NCBI GenBank assembly: GCA_036493595.1
Contig: DASXPN010000133.1
Coordinates: 12,107 to 76,106, forward strand
Source: DATAES01 sp036493595
GTDB taxonomy: Bacteria; Actinomycetota; Acidimicrobiia; Acidimicrobiales; JACDCH01
Length of the DNA: 64,000 nt
Reading direction: 5' to 3'
Shown piece after piece: positions 23,935-32,689 of the stretch; position 1 is the first letter of the stretch; every line of letters begins with the position of its first letter. The notes under the pieces were generated by a model that saw only the letters and a list, made by a program, of their open reading frames with translations, was not told the origin of the DNA and made no database searches. Position numbers and translations under genes: made by a program.

Positions 23935-25018
23935 AATACGCATCACGGGCAGCTGCTCCACCGAAGAAGGGGATCAGTCCTGCCGTCACGTTCGCGGTCC
24001 TGTCGCCGAGCGCATGGTTCAGCAGCTGCGTGAGGGTCGACGGGTCGATCACGGTCGTCGCGTTGTTGAGCGTGACGGCCGCGGTCACGGCCGCGCTCGC
24101 GGTCACCGGTAGGTACGACGTCGCCGCGATGATCATGTACTGCTCCAGCGCGGCCGACGTCTCGATCTGCTGCGCAACGAGCGCCCGCGCCGCGGGTGTC
24201 GGTGCATTGACGAGCGCTTCCGCGTTGCGCCAGGCCATCTCGCGCCAGCCGACGAGGATCTGCATGGTGGCGGTGTAGTCGAGGGTCTGACCGTTGAAGT
24301 GGGTCATGAGGATGGTCGGGTCGAATCGCTGAGCCGCTTCCTGCAGCAGTGGCTGGATGACCTTGTTGAGGAACTCGTTGACCTTGTCGTGGTCAGGCTT
24401 GCGGCTCGAGCCGTCGGGCTTCACGAGCCCGATGTCGGCCAGCACGAAGGGCAGGTCGCGGTTCACGTGGGCGCTCATCCCGAGCAGGAGATTGCCCATG
24501 CCCATGACGCTCTCGCTGTCCGCAGCGCTGAGGGCCAGCTGCCACGCCGGCGGAGTGGGGGGAGGATCGCCGGCGCGGTAGCTGTCCCATGCATCGAAGT
24601 AGTCCTTCGCGAACAACGCGTCCTGGTGGTTGATGAACGGAGTGTCCGAGAAGAACGTCGGGTCTTCGATGGTGTTGCGGTACTGCTGGGTGGTGCGGAG
24701 ATAGGTCAGGGAGAAGACGGCGTTGTGGTCACAGGATTTGGCGAGCGGATTGAACCGATTCGTCATCTCCTTGATGACCGAGTCGACGCACTTCGTCTGA
24801 CCGCTCGAGCAGATGTTGGACGACATGGGCTCGTACTGCGTGCTGAGCCCGGGTAGCAGGGTGGACCAGGGTATGAACAACGGATCGTCAGCCGCCGCCG
24901 GCCCAGCGCTGGCGGCGACGACGATCACTGTGGCGGTGAGAACGGCGAGCGCCGCACGAACAGCCGTGTTCCGGCGAACGGCTGAGGCGGTCGCTGTCCT
25001 CGCCCTCCGCACCGTCAC
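23915..25018 (-). CDS. Secreted DUF5995 family protein
   Basis: A 367-residue exported protein with an Arg-rich N-terminus, a hydrophobic core and a likely signal-peptidase site after PAAA near residue 43. The mature part is mostly helical with DUF5995 features: YLRTTQQYRNT, then INHQDALFAKDYFDAWD and MSAHVNRDLPF, which carry conserved His and Asp residues, and a WREMAWRNAEAL helix near the end. The family has no established activity; the conserved His/Asp/Asn set suggests a metal or hydrolytic site, which is inference. GTG start. 145 bases separate it from the GlnR-like gene upstream. Confidence 0.82.
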   Translation of the reverse strand: MTVRRARTATASAVRRNTAVRAALAVLTATVIVVAASAGPAAADDPLFIPWSTLLPGLSTQYEPMSSNICSSGQTKCVDSVIKEMTNRFNPLAKSCDHNAVFSLTYLRTTQQYRNTIEDPTFFSDTPFINHQDALFAKDYFDAWDSYRAGDPPPTPPAWQLALSAADSESVMGMGNLLLGMSAHVNRDLPFVLADIGLVKPDGSSRKPDHDKVNEFLNKVIQPLLQEAAQRFDPTILMTHFNGQTLDYTATMQILVGWREMAWRNAEALVNAPTPAARALVAQQIETSAALEQYMIIAATSYLPVTASAAVTAAVTLNNATTVIDPSTLTQLLNHALGDRTANVTAGLIPFFGGAAARDAYCATHHG

Positions 25019-25163
25019 GAGTACGCATAGTGCGGGCTGAAGCCATGAACGTCCATGACCCGATCAGGTCATTTGCCCATGACCTCTCGGGCTAGCCCTG
25101 CACCGGTTCTGCCGACTCGTCAGCGAACCGCAGGTCCGCAACCGCCCGTTCGCCAACGAAACG

Positions 25164-25844
25164 TCAGATGCCCCAGCGGCTCTGGCCGAAGCGGTAGCCG
25201 ACGGATCGCACGGTCTGGATCAGGTTGGCGTGCTCCTCGCCGAGCTTGGCGCGCAGGCGCCGGACGTGGACGTCGACCGTGCGCGCGCCGCCGTAGTACT
25301 CGTAGCCCCACACCCGTGAGAGCAGTGTCTCGCGGGTGAACACCTTGCCCGGATGGGCGGCGAGGAACTTCAACAGCTCGTACTCCATGTACGTGAGGTC
25401 GAGAGGCCGACCCGCGCACGCGGCCTGATAGGTCTCGAGGTTGAGCATGAGCTCGCCGTACTCGATGAGCTCGGGGCCGGTGCCGCGACCGCTGCGGAAG
25501 AAGAGGTGCTTCACGCGCGCTTCGAGCTCGCGGGGATGGAACGGCGTGAGGCAGAAGTCGTCGTACAGGTCGTCTCGCAGTTCGAGCTCGTGCAGCCTCG
25601 AACCGGGCACGAGCAAGAGCAGCGGCTCGAGCGGGACGTCCCGCTTGCGCAACGCGCGGCACAGCGCGAAGGCACCCTCCGGATCGACGTCCGCGCACAC
25701 GATGGCGCCCGCCCATCCGTCGTCGGGCACTGCCATCTGCGCGGCGCGCTCGTTGGCGGCCGACTTCCACGTGTAGCCACCGAGGTCGAGGGCTTGCGCG
25801 AGGTCGGGCGGCGGCGGGTCCGGGTACAGGAGCAGCGGTTCCAT
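25164..25844 (-). CDS. glnR: GlnR-like orphan OmpR-family regulator
   Basis: A 226-residue regulator. Residues 1-115 are an atypical receiver domain. Residues 125-222 are an OmpR winged helix with LTYMEYELLKFLAAHPGKVF, then YYGGARTVDVHVRRLRAKLG and VRSVGYRF, nearly the same as actinobacterial GlnR. GlnR acts without a dedicated kinase and controls nitrogen genes. Here too the acidic pocket and phospho-Asp are not clearly conserved. The ATG at 25844 overlaps the glnA2 stop (TGATG), so it is co-translated with a glutamine synthetase, and a GlnR-like operator lies upstream of the pair. Identity as GlnR is strong by sequence and context but untested. Confidence 0.85.
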   Translation of the reverse strand: MEPLLLYPDPPPPDLAQALDLGGYTWKSAANERAAQMAVPDDGWAGAIVCADVDPEGAFALCRALRKRDVPLEPLLLLVPGSRLHELELRDDLYDDFCLTPFHPRELEARVKHLFFRSGRGTGPELIEYGELMLNLETYQAACAGRPLDLTYMEYELLKFLAAHPGKVFTRETLLSRVWGYEYYGGARTVDVHVRRLRAKLGEEHANLIQTVRSVGYRFGQSRWGI

Positions 25845-27181
25845 CAGAGGTTGCGGTAGTACCGGTCGAGCTCGAACTGGCTGATGTGCGTCTTGTACTC
25901 GCGCCACTCCGCGCGCTTGTTGCGGATGAACCATTCGAACACGTGCTCGCCGAGCGCTTCGGCGACGAGCTCCGAGCCTTCCATCGCGTTCAACGCGTCG
26001 GACAGCGAGCCCGGCAACATCTCGATCCCTTCGGCCAACCGCTCCTCTTCCGTGAGCTGGTACAGGTTTGCGGTCGTCTCGGGCGGAAGCTCGTAGCTCT
26101 CCTCGATGCCGCGCAGACCGGCCGCGAGCACGACGGAGAACGCGAGGTACGGGTTGCACGCGGGATCGGGGGCCCGGAACTCGATGCGGGTCGACTCGTG
26201 CTTGCCCTTCTTCGTGTGCGGGACGTTGACCACCACCGAGCGGTTGTTGCGCGCCCACGAGATGTAGACCGGCGCCTCGAACCCGACGACCAGGCGCTTG
26301 TACGAGTTCACCCACTGGTTCGTCACCGCGCTGATCTCCCGTGCGTGCCGCAACAGTCCGGCGATGAAGCCGCGCCCGACCTTCGACAACCCGTACGGAT
26401 CGCCCGGATCGTGGAACGCGTTCATGTCGCCCTCGAAGAGCGAGAAGTGCGAGTGCATGCCCGAGCCCTGCACCCGCTCCATGGGCTTGGGCATGAACGT
26501 GGCGTGCACGCCGTGCACGTGCGCGACCTCCTTCACGACCAAGCGGAACGTCATGACGTTGTCCGCCATGGTCAGCGCGTCGGTGTAGCGGAGATCGATC
26601 TCGTGCTGGCTCGGCGCGTCCTCATGGTGCGAGTACTCGACGGGGATGCCAAGCGCCTCGAGCGTGTGGATCGTCTCCTTGCGGATGTCGCCCGCGACGT
26701 CGGCGGTCGTGAGGTCGAAGTACGACGACGTGTCGAGCGGCTCCGGTTGTAGCGCCGGATCGGACGACGCGAAGTAGAAGAACTCCATGTCGGGCGCGGC
26801 GTAGAAGGTGAAGCCGCGCTCGCGGGCGCGCTCGAGGTTGCGCTTGAGGACCTGTCGAGGGTCGCCCTCGAACGGTGACCCGTCGAGGTTGGCGATGTCG
26901 CAGAACATCCGGGCGGACGGCGCGTCGTCGATGCCCCAAGGGAGCAGCTCGAAGCTGTTGGCGTCCGGCCGGGCGAGCACGTCGCTCTCCTGCACACGGC
27001 TGTAGCCGTCGATCGAGGACCCGTCGAACTGCATGCCCTCCTCGAAGGCGTTCTCGAGCTCGGCGGGCGAGATGGCGAACGACTTGAGCTGGCCCAGCAC
27101 GTCACTGAACCAGAGTCGAATGAGGCGGACACCGCGCTCTTCGACCGTGCGCAGCACGTAGTCCTGTTGGCGCTCGATCAT
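25844..27181 (-). CDS. glnA2: Glutamine synthetase type I, GlnA2-like
   Basis: A 445-residue class I glutamine synthetase (glutamate + ammonia + ATP to glutamine). Active-site motifs are present: FDGSSIDGYSRVQESD, the MPKP and GSGMHSHFS ATP-site segment, NRSVVVNVP and EFRAPDPACNPYLAF. Over its length it resembles mycobacterial GlnA2 (VRLIRLWFSDVLGQLKSFAI, ALGEHVFEWFIRNKRAEWR). At the adenylylation-loop position it reads ANLYQLTEEE, with Tyr374 present but without the NLYDLPPEE context, so GlnE control is doubtful. ATG start. It is the first gene of the glnA2-glnR unit, divergent from glnII. Confidence 0.94.
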   Translation of the reverse strand: MIERQQDYVLRTVEERGVRLIRLWFSDVLGQLKSFAISPAELENAFEEGMQFDGSSIDGYSRVQESDVLARPDANSFELLPWGIDDAPSARMFCDIANLDGSPFEGDPRQVLKRNLERARERGFTFYAAPDMEFFYFASSDPALQPEPLDTSSYFDLTTADVAGDIRKETIHTLEALGIPVEYSHHEDAPSQHEIDLRYTDALTMADNVMTFRLVVKEVAHVHGVHATFMPKPMERVQGSGMHSHFSLFEGDMNAFHDPGDPYGLSKVGRGFIAGLLRHAREISAVTNQWVNSYKRLVVGFEAPVYISWARNNRSVVVNVPHTKKGKHESTRIEFRAPDPACNPYLAFSVVLAAGLRGIEESYELPPETTANLYQLTEEERLAEGIEMLPGSLSDALNAMEGSELVAEALGEHVFEWFIRNKRAEWREYKTHISQFELDRYYRNL

Positions 27182-27230
27182 TCATCCATGTTGACATGGC
27201 CGACCAGGTTCCTCGCCGCTCGTGCGCCGA

Positions 27231-27268
27231 TTCACATGTTGTTCACATTCGAGCAACGGGTCGGAAAC
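27231..27268. promoter_or_regulatory. Putative GlnR operator between glnA2 and glnII
   Basis: Four pentamers recur every 11 bases: TTCAC (27231), TTCAC (27242), GCAAC (27253) and GAAAC (27264), each separated by exactly 6 bases. This is the spacing of actinobacterial GlnR boxes (gTnAC-n6-GaAAC). The order is A-A-B-B rather than the textbook A-B-A-B. It sits in the only divergent promoter region of the glutamine synthetase cluster, 54 bases before the glnII start. Confidence 0.6.
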
Positions 27269-27321
27269 GAGTCACTGGAACGCTTCCTGCGGACAACCAC
27301 CACTCTCTGCAAAGGACGGAC

Positions 27322-28335
27322 GTGACCTACAAGGCCGAGTACATCTGGATCGACGGCACGGAGCCGACTGCGCGGCTGCGGTCCAAGACCAGGATCCTCT
27401 CCGACGGCGCCGAGCTCCCCATCTGGGGCTTCGACGGGTCGAGCACGAACCAGGCGCCTGGGAGCAACTCCGACTGCGTGCTGCAGCCCGTCTTCTCGTG
27501 TCCTGACCCGATTCGCGGGGGCGACAACAAGCTCGTGATGTGCGAGGTGCTGCTCACCGACATGTCGCCCCACCCGACGAACACTCGGGCGCTGCTCCGT
27601 CCGATCGCCGAGAAGTTCGCGGCGCAGGAGCCGTGGTTCGGCATCGAGCAGGAGTACACGTTCTTCAAGAAGGCCCATCCGCTCGGCTTCCCGGCCGGGG
27701 GCTTCCCCGCGCCGCAGGGCTTCTATTACTGCGGTGTCGGCGCCGACGAGGTGTACGGCCGCGATGTGGTCGAGAAGCATCTCGACAACTGCCTCGTGGC
27801 CGGCCTCGGCCTGTCGGGCATCAACGCCGAGGTCATGCCCGGGCAGTGGGAGTTCCAAGTCGGCCCTCTCGGGCCGCTCGAGGTCTCCGACCAGTTGTGG
27901 TTGGCGCGGTGGTTGCTCTACCGCACCGCGGAGGACTTCGGTGTCTCTGCGACGCTCGATCCGAAGCCGGTCAAGGGCGACTGGAACGGCGCCGGCGCGC
28001 ACACGAACTTCTCGACGAAGGCGATGCGCGAGAGCTACGACCCGATCATCACCGCGTGCGAAGCGCTCGGCGCCAAGGCCGACGAGCACGTGAAGAACTA
28101 CGGGTCCGACATCGAGCACCGCCTCACCGGTGCGCACGAGACGGCGCCGTGGCACTCGTTCAGCTACGGCGTGTCCGACCGCGGTGCATCGGTCCGCATT
28201 CCGTGGCAGGTCGAGGTCGACAAGAAGGGCTACATCGAGGACCGCCGGCCGAACGCGAACTGCGATCCATACGTGGTCACGCGGATGATCGTGGACACGG
28301 TGTGCTCCGCGCTCGCGCACGAACTGCAGGCGTAG
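27322..28335 (+). CDS. glnII: Glutamine synthetase type II (eukaryote-like)
   Basis: A 337-residue class II glutamine synthetase, the form shared with eukaryotes and found in Streptomyces, Frankia and rhizobia. Diagnostic segments are YIWIDGT, WGFDGSSTNQAPG, GIEQEYTFF, PGQWEFQVGP, DWNGAGAHTNFST and HETAPWHSFSYGVSDRGAS. Length is normal for the class (about 340). Type II enzymes lack the GlnE adenylylation loop and are usually set by transcription. The start is the GTG at 27322, preceded by AAAGGACGG. An upstream in-frame extension lacks family similarity. The GlnR-like operator lies just upstream. Confidence 0.95.
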   Translation: MTYKAEYIWIDGTEPTARLRSKTRILSDGAELPIWGFDGSSTNQAPGSNSDCVLQPVFSCPDPIRGGDNKLVMCEVLLTDMSPHPTNTRALLRPIAEKFAAQEPWFGIEQEYTFFKKAHPLGFPAGGFPAPQGFYYCGVGADEVYGRDVVEKHLDNCLVAGLGLSGINAEVMPGQWEFQVGPLGPLEVSDQLWLARWLLYRTAEDFGVSATLDPKPVKGDWNGAGAHTNFSTKAMRESYDPIITACEALGAKADEHVKNYGSDIEHRLTGAHETAPWHSFSYGVSDRGASVRIPWQVEVDKKGYIEDRRPNANCDPYVVTRMIVDTVCSALAHELQA

Positions 28336-28345
28336 GACTCTGACG

Positions 28346-28379
28346 CGGTGGGCCGCCTCAGCAACGGGGCGGCCCACCG
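28346..28379. terminator. Strong hairpin between glnII and glnA1
   Basis: CGGTGGGCCGCC (28346-28357) pairs perfectly with GGCGGCCCACCG (28368-28379) over a 10-base loop: a 12-bp GC stem, 10 bases after the glnII stop. No T-run. Probably ends glnII transcription, so glnA1 would need its own promoter, or could act as an attenuator between the two. Confidence 0.65.
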
Positions 28380-28417
28380 GTTAGCTTGCGCCGGTCCCCA
28401 ACTCGAAGGAGGAACCC

Positions 28418-29845
28418 GTGCAGGAACGCACACCCGACGAGGTCCTGGCATTGGCCCGGGACGAGGGCGTTGAGGTCGTCGACTTTCGGTTCTGCGATCT
28501 GCCGGGACTGATGCAGCACTTCTCGGCCCCGGCGCACGAGTTGTCCGCCGATGCGTTCGAGGAAGGCCTCGGTTTCGACGGCTCGTCGATCCGCGGCTTC
28601 CAGGAGATCCAGGAGTCGGACATGATCCTCATGCCCGATCCCAACACGGTGGTCATCGATCCGTTCCGCACGCACAAGACGCTCAACATCAACTGCTTCG
28701 TGCACGATCCGATCACCCTCGAGCCCTACTCGCGCGATCCGCGCTACATCGCGAAGAAAGCCGAAGACCACCTCGTGTCGACCGGCCTCGCGGACACCGC
28801 GTACTTCGGACCGGAGGCCGAGTTCTTCATCTTCGACGACGTTCGCTTCCATTACGACCAGCACTCGGCGTCGCACTCGGTCGACTCGGTCGAAGCGGCC
28901 TGGAACACCGGTCGGGACGAGGGCGGAAAGAACCTCGGCTACAAGATCCGGTACAAGGAGGGTTACTTCCCGGTCCCGCCGATGGACCAGTACCAGGATC
29001 TGCGCTCCGAGATGATCCTGACGATGGAACGGCTCGGTATCGAGGTCGAGATCCAGCACCACGAGGTCGGCACCGCCGGCCAGGCCGAGATCGACATGCG
29101 CTTCGACACGCTGCTGAAGATGGCGGACAAGCTCATGCTCTACAAGTACGTCGTGAAGAACGTCGCGTATGCGGCGGGCAAGACCGCGACGTTCATGCCG
29201 AAGCCGATCTTCCAGGACAACGGCTCGGGCATGCATTGCCATCAGTCCTTGTGGAAGGGCGGCGACCCGCTGTTCTTCAGCGAAACCGGCTACGCCGGGC
29301 TGTCCGACATGGCCCGCTGGTACATCGGAGGATTGCTGACGCACGCTCGTGCGATCCTCGCCTTCGCGGCGCCGACGACGAACTCGTACAAGCGTCTGGT
29401 GCCGGGGTACGAAGCACCGGTCAACCTCGTGTACTCGCAGCGCAACCGTTCCGCGTCGGTTCGCATCCCGCTCTACTCGAAGAGCCCGAAGGCAAAGCGG
29501 CTCGAGTTCCGTTGCCCGGACCCGTCGTGCAACCCGTACCTCGCGTTCTCGGCGATGTTGCAAGCCGGCCTCGACGGCATCAACAACCGCATCGAGCCAC
29601 CGCCGCCCGTCGACAAGGACCTGTACGACCTCCCGCCCGAAGAGCTGGCGAAGGTGCCCCAGGTGCCCGGTTCCCTCGACGAAGCGCTCGAGGCGCTCGA
29701 GGCGGATCAGGACTTCCTCAAGGTCGGGGGCGTGTTCACCTCGGACCTGATCGACACCTGGATCTCGTACAAGCGCGAGACCGAGATCGACGCCGTCCGC
29801 CTTCGCCCGCACCCGTACGAGTTCCAGCTCTACTACGACATCTGA
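28418..29845 (+). CDS. glnA: Glutamine synthetase type I-beta, adenylylatable
   Basis: A 475-residue class I-beta glutamine synthetase, the main housekeeping type. Conserved pieces include GFDGSSIRGFQEIQESDM, FGPEAEFFIFDD, HHEVGTAGQAEIDMRF, GSGMHCHQSLW and EFRCPDPSCNPYLAF. The adenylylation loop KDLYDLPPEE carries Tyr403, the target of GlnE, whose gene lies at 37.4-40 kb. The GTG start follows an ideal AAGGAGG. It shares little nucleotide-level layout with the neighbouring glnII and glnA2, so the three are distinct families and not a local duplication. Confidence 0.96.
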   Translation: MQERTPDEVLALARDEGVEVVDFRFCDLPGLMQHFSAPAHELSADAFEEGLGFDGSSIRGFQEIQESDMILMPDPNTVVIDPFRTHKTLNINCFVHDPITLEPYSRDPRYIAKKAEDHLVSTGLADTAYFGPEAEFFIFDDVRFHYDQHSASHSVDSVEAAWNTGRDEGGKNLGYKIRYKEGYFPVPPMDQYQDLRSEMILTMERLGIEVEIQHHEVGTAGQAEIDMRFDTLLKMADKLMLYKYVVKNVAYAAGKTATFMPKPIFQDNGSGMHCHQSLWKGGDPLFFSETGYAGLSDMARWYIGGLLTHARAILAFAAPTTNSYKRLVPGYEAPVNLVYSQRNRSASVRIPLYSKSPKAKRLEFRCPDPSCNPYLAFSAMLQAGLDGINNRIEPPPPVDKDLYDLPPEELAKVPQVPGSLDEALEALEADQDFLKVGGVFTSDLIDTWISYKRETEIDAVRLRPHPYEFQLYYDI

Positions 29846-30057
29846 ATCGGTCGGGGAGCTGACCTGCCTGTTCGTGGGGCGGCGGCCCGCTTGGTCCTTT
29901 GTGGTCGAGCGGCGACGAGCAATCGCCCGCTCCGGGTGAGGACCGATCACCCCGCTCGGTGGCCTGATGTGGTGTGTGCGGCACGAACGCGGGCGACGTT
30001 GGTAGGCAGTCGTCCCGGATGCACGACCGCGGGCCGTCGCGCTCTGATTGGGGGGCC

Positions 30058-30876
30058 ATGACCAGCAGCTACCGGGAGATGACTGACCGCATTACGGAGT
30101 GGTTCGACTCGGAGGTCCTTCAGCCGATCGAGGACTTTCAGGACCCGAGACAGGAGTGGCGGCGGCTGTTCTCGGAGGTGCTCGGCACGTTCTTCTTGGT
30201 GCTGGTGGCGGCGGGGGGCGGGATGATGGGACAGGCGTTCCCGGGCACGATCAGCCGCACCGCGGCAGTGACTGCCCCCGCGCTGATGGTGATGGCGATC
30301 ATCTTGTTCATGGGCAAGGTGTCGGGCGCGCATCTCAACCCGGCGGTGACTGTGGCGTTCTCGTTGCGCGGGGACTTTCCCTGGTGGCGGGTGCCGGGTT
30401 ACATCGTCGCCCAACTCGGCGGCGCGACCCTCGCGGCCTTGTTCCTGCAGCACGTGATCAAAGTCTCGGCGGTGTTCGGTTCGAACTATCCGGCGGCCGG
30501 TTACTCGTCGTGGTCCGCGTTCTGGATGGAGTTCATTCTCACCTTGGGACTGGTGAGTGTGATTCTGGGCACCGCGTCGGGTGCTCAGAACGTCGGCATC
30601 ATCGGTGCGTTCGGGGTGGGCGGCTACATCGCGCTGGCGGGGTTGTGGGGCAGCCCGATCTCGGGTGCGTCCATGAACCCGGCTCGCACCTTCGGTCCCG
30701 ACCTCGTCGGCGCCGACTTCAGCCACTACTGGGTCTACGTCGCCGGGCCACTCGCTGGAGCGGTGCTTGCCGTCGCGGCTGCGTTCGTCCTCCGGGGCAA
30801 AGGCGGTGGCCACGCCGGATCGGGAGCCGCGCAAGGCGACCTCTTCACCGAGGCTGCGCGACCCGACCAGGCCTGA
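30058..30876 (+). CDS. Aquaporin / MIP-family channel
   Basis: A 272-residue channel with six membrane helices and both NPA boxes: SGAHLNPAVT (NPA 94-96) and SGASMNPARTFGPD (NPA 207-209, with Arg210 of the selectivity filter). A 35-residue soluble N-terminus with Glu/Asp/Arg (SYREMTDRITEWFDSE) precedes the first helix. The NPARTFGPD form fits water or small-neutral-solute aquaporins more than GlpF. The start is the ATG at 30058, after GGGGGG. An in-frame upstream extension to 29974 is possible but lacks a better ribosome site. The 212 bases upstream (29846-30057) hold no recognisable element. Confidence 0.9.
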   Translation: MTSSYREMTDRITEWFDSEVLQPIEDFQDPRQEWRRLFSEVLGTFFLVLVAAGGGMMGQAFPGTISRTAAVTAPALMVMAIILFMGKVSGAHLNPAVTVAFSLRGDFPWWRVPGYIVAQLGGATLAALFLQHVIKVSAVFGSNYPAAGYSSWSAFWMEFILTLGLVSVILGTASGAQNVGIIGAFGVGGYIALAGLWGSPISGASMNPARTFGPDLVGADFSHYWVYVAGPLAGAVLAVAAAFVLRGKGGGHAGSGAAQGDLFTEAARPDQA

Positions 30877-30930
30877 CGAAAGCCGAGCACCGTGCCCGCG
30901 ACGTTCGGCGGACGGGCGATGTAGAGGCAT

Positions 30931-31884
30931 CTATACGTGTGCTGTCCGGGCGCGCTCGATCAGTCGCGGTACGAGGACGCCGTAGAGGTAGGCGGATGCG
31001 ACCCCGACGGCCGTCATGCCGATGCGTTGGTTGAGTCGCCATTGTTCGTTGGCGGTGCTCGGGTCGGCGTAGAGGAGCAGCGTGAGACAGAGGAGGGAAC
31101 CGAACGCGGGGCCGACGTACCAGTGGCTCGTGCGGGTCGCGGCGGCCCCTGCGACCGCGAGGACGGCGCAGACTCCGATAGCGGTCGCGGACGGAGTGGT
31201 ACGGACGAAAACGACGCCCGCGGTTGCGCCGCAGGCAACGGAGATGATGCGGCCGGTGCTGCGGAGTCTTTGCATGTCGGCGGAGGGTCGGAGCACGAAG
31301 TACCCGGCCGCAGGCGCCCAGCCCAAGTGGTCGGTGTGGACAGCGAGGCCGGCGAGCGCGGAGGTGGCCCCGGCGAGGCCGGCGAGAAGCCCGTAGCGGC
31401 GGGCGAACGGTTTCGGTAGGAGCGGCTGTGGCCGCGACGGCTTGGTTGGGAACTCTGGCCATGCGAGCAGGGCGATGTAGGAGAACGCCGCGCTGGCGAG
31501 GAACACGACGCCGAGGGCGCAGGCCTCGCCGGGCGGGTAGCTCAGACCGATGGCGGCGACCGGCAGGCACAAGGTGAGCGCGAACAGTCCGCCAGGGGCT
31601 CGGCTGGCTGCGACAGCCGAGCCGTAGGCGGTGAGAAAGATCCCGATGACTGTTGTGATCCCGGTGAGGGCGAACAGTGAGCCGGCGATCACGGACGCGC
31701 CGAGGACTGCGCCGATCCCTATGAGCCGGCGGCGGGCGTGGCGAGTCGGCGCGAGGGGCAACATGGCAACCGGCAGGGTCCCGAGGGCCCACGCCAGGCC
31801 GAGGCTCGGATCGAGAAAGGCGAATGGGAGCGCGGGCAGCGCGCACAGCCCGCCACGTAGCCCGTCCGGCCAATGCCAGGTCAC
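30931..31884 (-). CDS. FUSC-like integral membrane protein
   Basis: A protein of about 317 residues with roughly nine hydrophobic segments in two repeats, each ending in an Arg-rich loop, resembling the FUSC/aromatic-acid-exporter group. The second repeat has GWAPAAGYFVLRPSADMQRL and a threonine-rich loop, as in that superfamily. Substrate unknown. The start is uncertain: a TTG at 31980 would give 349 residues but overlap the upstream DoxX-like gene by 52 bases. The GTG at 31884 avoids this and begins just before conserved hydrophobic sequence. It lies downstream of the DoxX-like gene in the same direction. Confidence 0.72.
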   Translation of the reverse strand: MTWHWPDGLRGGLCALPALPFAFLDPSLGLAWALGTLPVAMLPLAPTRHARRRLIGIGAVLGASVIAGSLFALTGITTVIGIFLTAYGSAVAASRAPGGLFALTLCLPVAAIGLSYPPGEACALGVVFLASAAFSYIALLAWPEFPTKPSRPQPLLPKPFARRYGLLAGLAGATSALAGLAVHTDHLGWAPAAGYFVLRPSADMQRLRSTGRIISVACGATAGVVFVRTTPSATAIGVCAVLAVAGAAATRTSHWYVGPAFGSLLCLTLLLYADPSTANEQWRLNQRIGMTAVGVASAYLYGVLVPRLIERARTAHV

Positions 31885-31928
31885 AGGGCTCGCGGGCCGA
31901 GCGCCGGCCCGTCGCGGATCGGCGGGAT

Positions 31929-32543
31929 TCAGTTGAGTAGCGCCGGCGTGTGGGCGCGCCACCAGCGACCGGCGCCCCAATAGTTCGACGCTTGTAGATA
32001 CATGAGCAGCAGCAGCGCCAACGCGAACACGGTGTGTTCACCGTCGATGATCGGGTTCGTCGACGGCGGAAACGTGGAGAGCCACACGAGCATGTTCAAC
32101 ACGAAACCGCCCCAGCCGGCCAGGTTGGACCCGATGCCCAGGGTGAGACCGATTCCGAGTCCACCGAGCGCGAACATCCACATGAAGTCGTCGACACCAG
32201 TCGGCAGCTTCTGGGGGATCTCGGCCAGCGGACCATGCAGGTTGTTGTCGATGAACGCCTCGGTCGGGGAATAGTCGAACCCCGAACTGACCCACCCCTT
32301 CGACGAGTCATAGCCGAACGTCCACTCGTAGGTGGTCTTCGTTCCCGCCGGCGCATCCGCGGGTGGCGTTGCCTTGTTGGTGTACGTGATCCCGAACGCC
32401 TGGGACACGAATGCCCACAGGTACACCAACCCCAATGCGATCCGGAGGGTGGCCGCCGCCATCGCCGCTCCCCTCGGAACCCGGATCGCACCACTGGCGT
32501 CCATGGCGACCGTCGCGCCGTGATGCACAGAGTCGGAGCTCAT
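31929..32543 (-). CDS. DoxX-like membrane protein
   Basis: A 204-residue membrane protein with about four helices in the DoxX/DoxD arrangement. A first helix ATLRIALGLVYLWAFVSQAF is followed by an external loop of about 70 residues. Then come DDFMWMFALGGLGIGLTLGIG, a third helix and a C-terminal helix with EHTVFALALLLLMYL. DoxX-family proteins associate with quinone- or sulfur-linked redox enzymes, but no partner is adjacent. The ATG at 32543 is chosen; a GTG at 32552 is equally open. It is divergent from the copper-resistance pair, sharing a 146-base intergenic region with a small GC hairpin at 32606-32624. Confidence 0.72.
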   Translation of the reverse strand: MSSDSVHHGATVAMDASGAIRVPRGAAMAAATLRIALGLVYLWAFVSQAFGITYTNKATPPADAPAGTKTTYEWTFGYDSSKGWVSSGFDYSPTEAFIDNNLHGPLAEIPQKLPTGVDDFMWMFALGGLGIGLTLGIGSNLAGWGGFVLNMLVWLSTFPPSTNPIIDGEHTVFALALLLLMYLQASNYWGAGRWWRAHTPALLN

Positions 32544-32689
32544 CGTGGCCACGTCCGCGGATCATCGGCCCAACTCGGGTGCCGGTCATCACCCTTCCCG
32601 GATGACCCCGCCGCTGGGGCGGGGTGGGAACTCGGTCGCGATGGGCGACGACTACCCTCCATGCTCGGCATGGGCGGGTTACTCGGCGC

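Noticed and set aside
28358..29950. A 530-codon minus-strand frame
   Set aside because: Antisense to glnA1, which has a full set of glutamine synthetase motifs and an ideal ribosome binding site.
31929..31980. Longer N-terminus for the FUSC-like protein from a TTG at 31980
   Set aside because: It would overlap the upstream gene by 52 bases and adds sequence without membrane-protein character.
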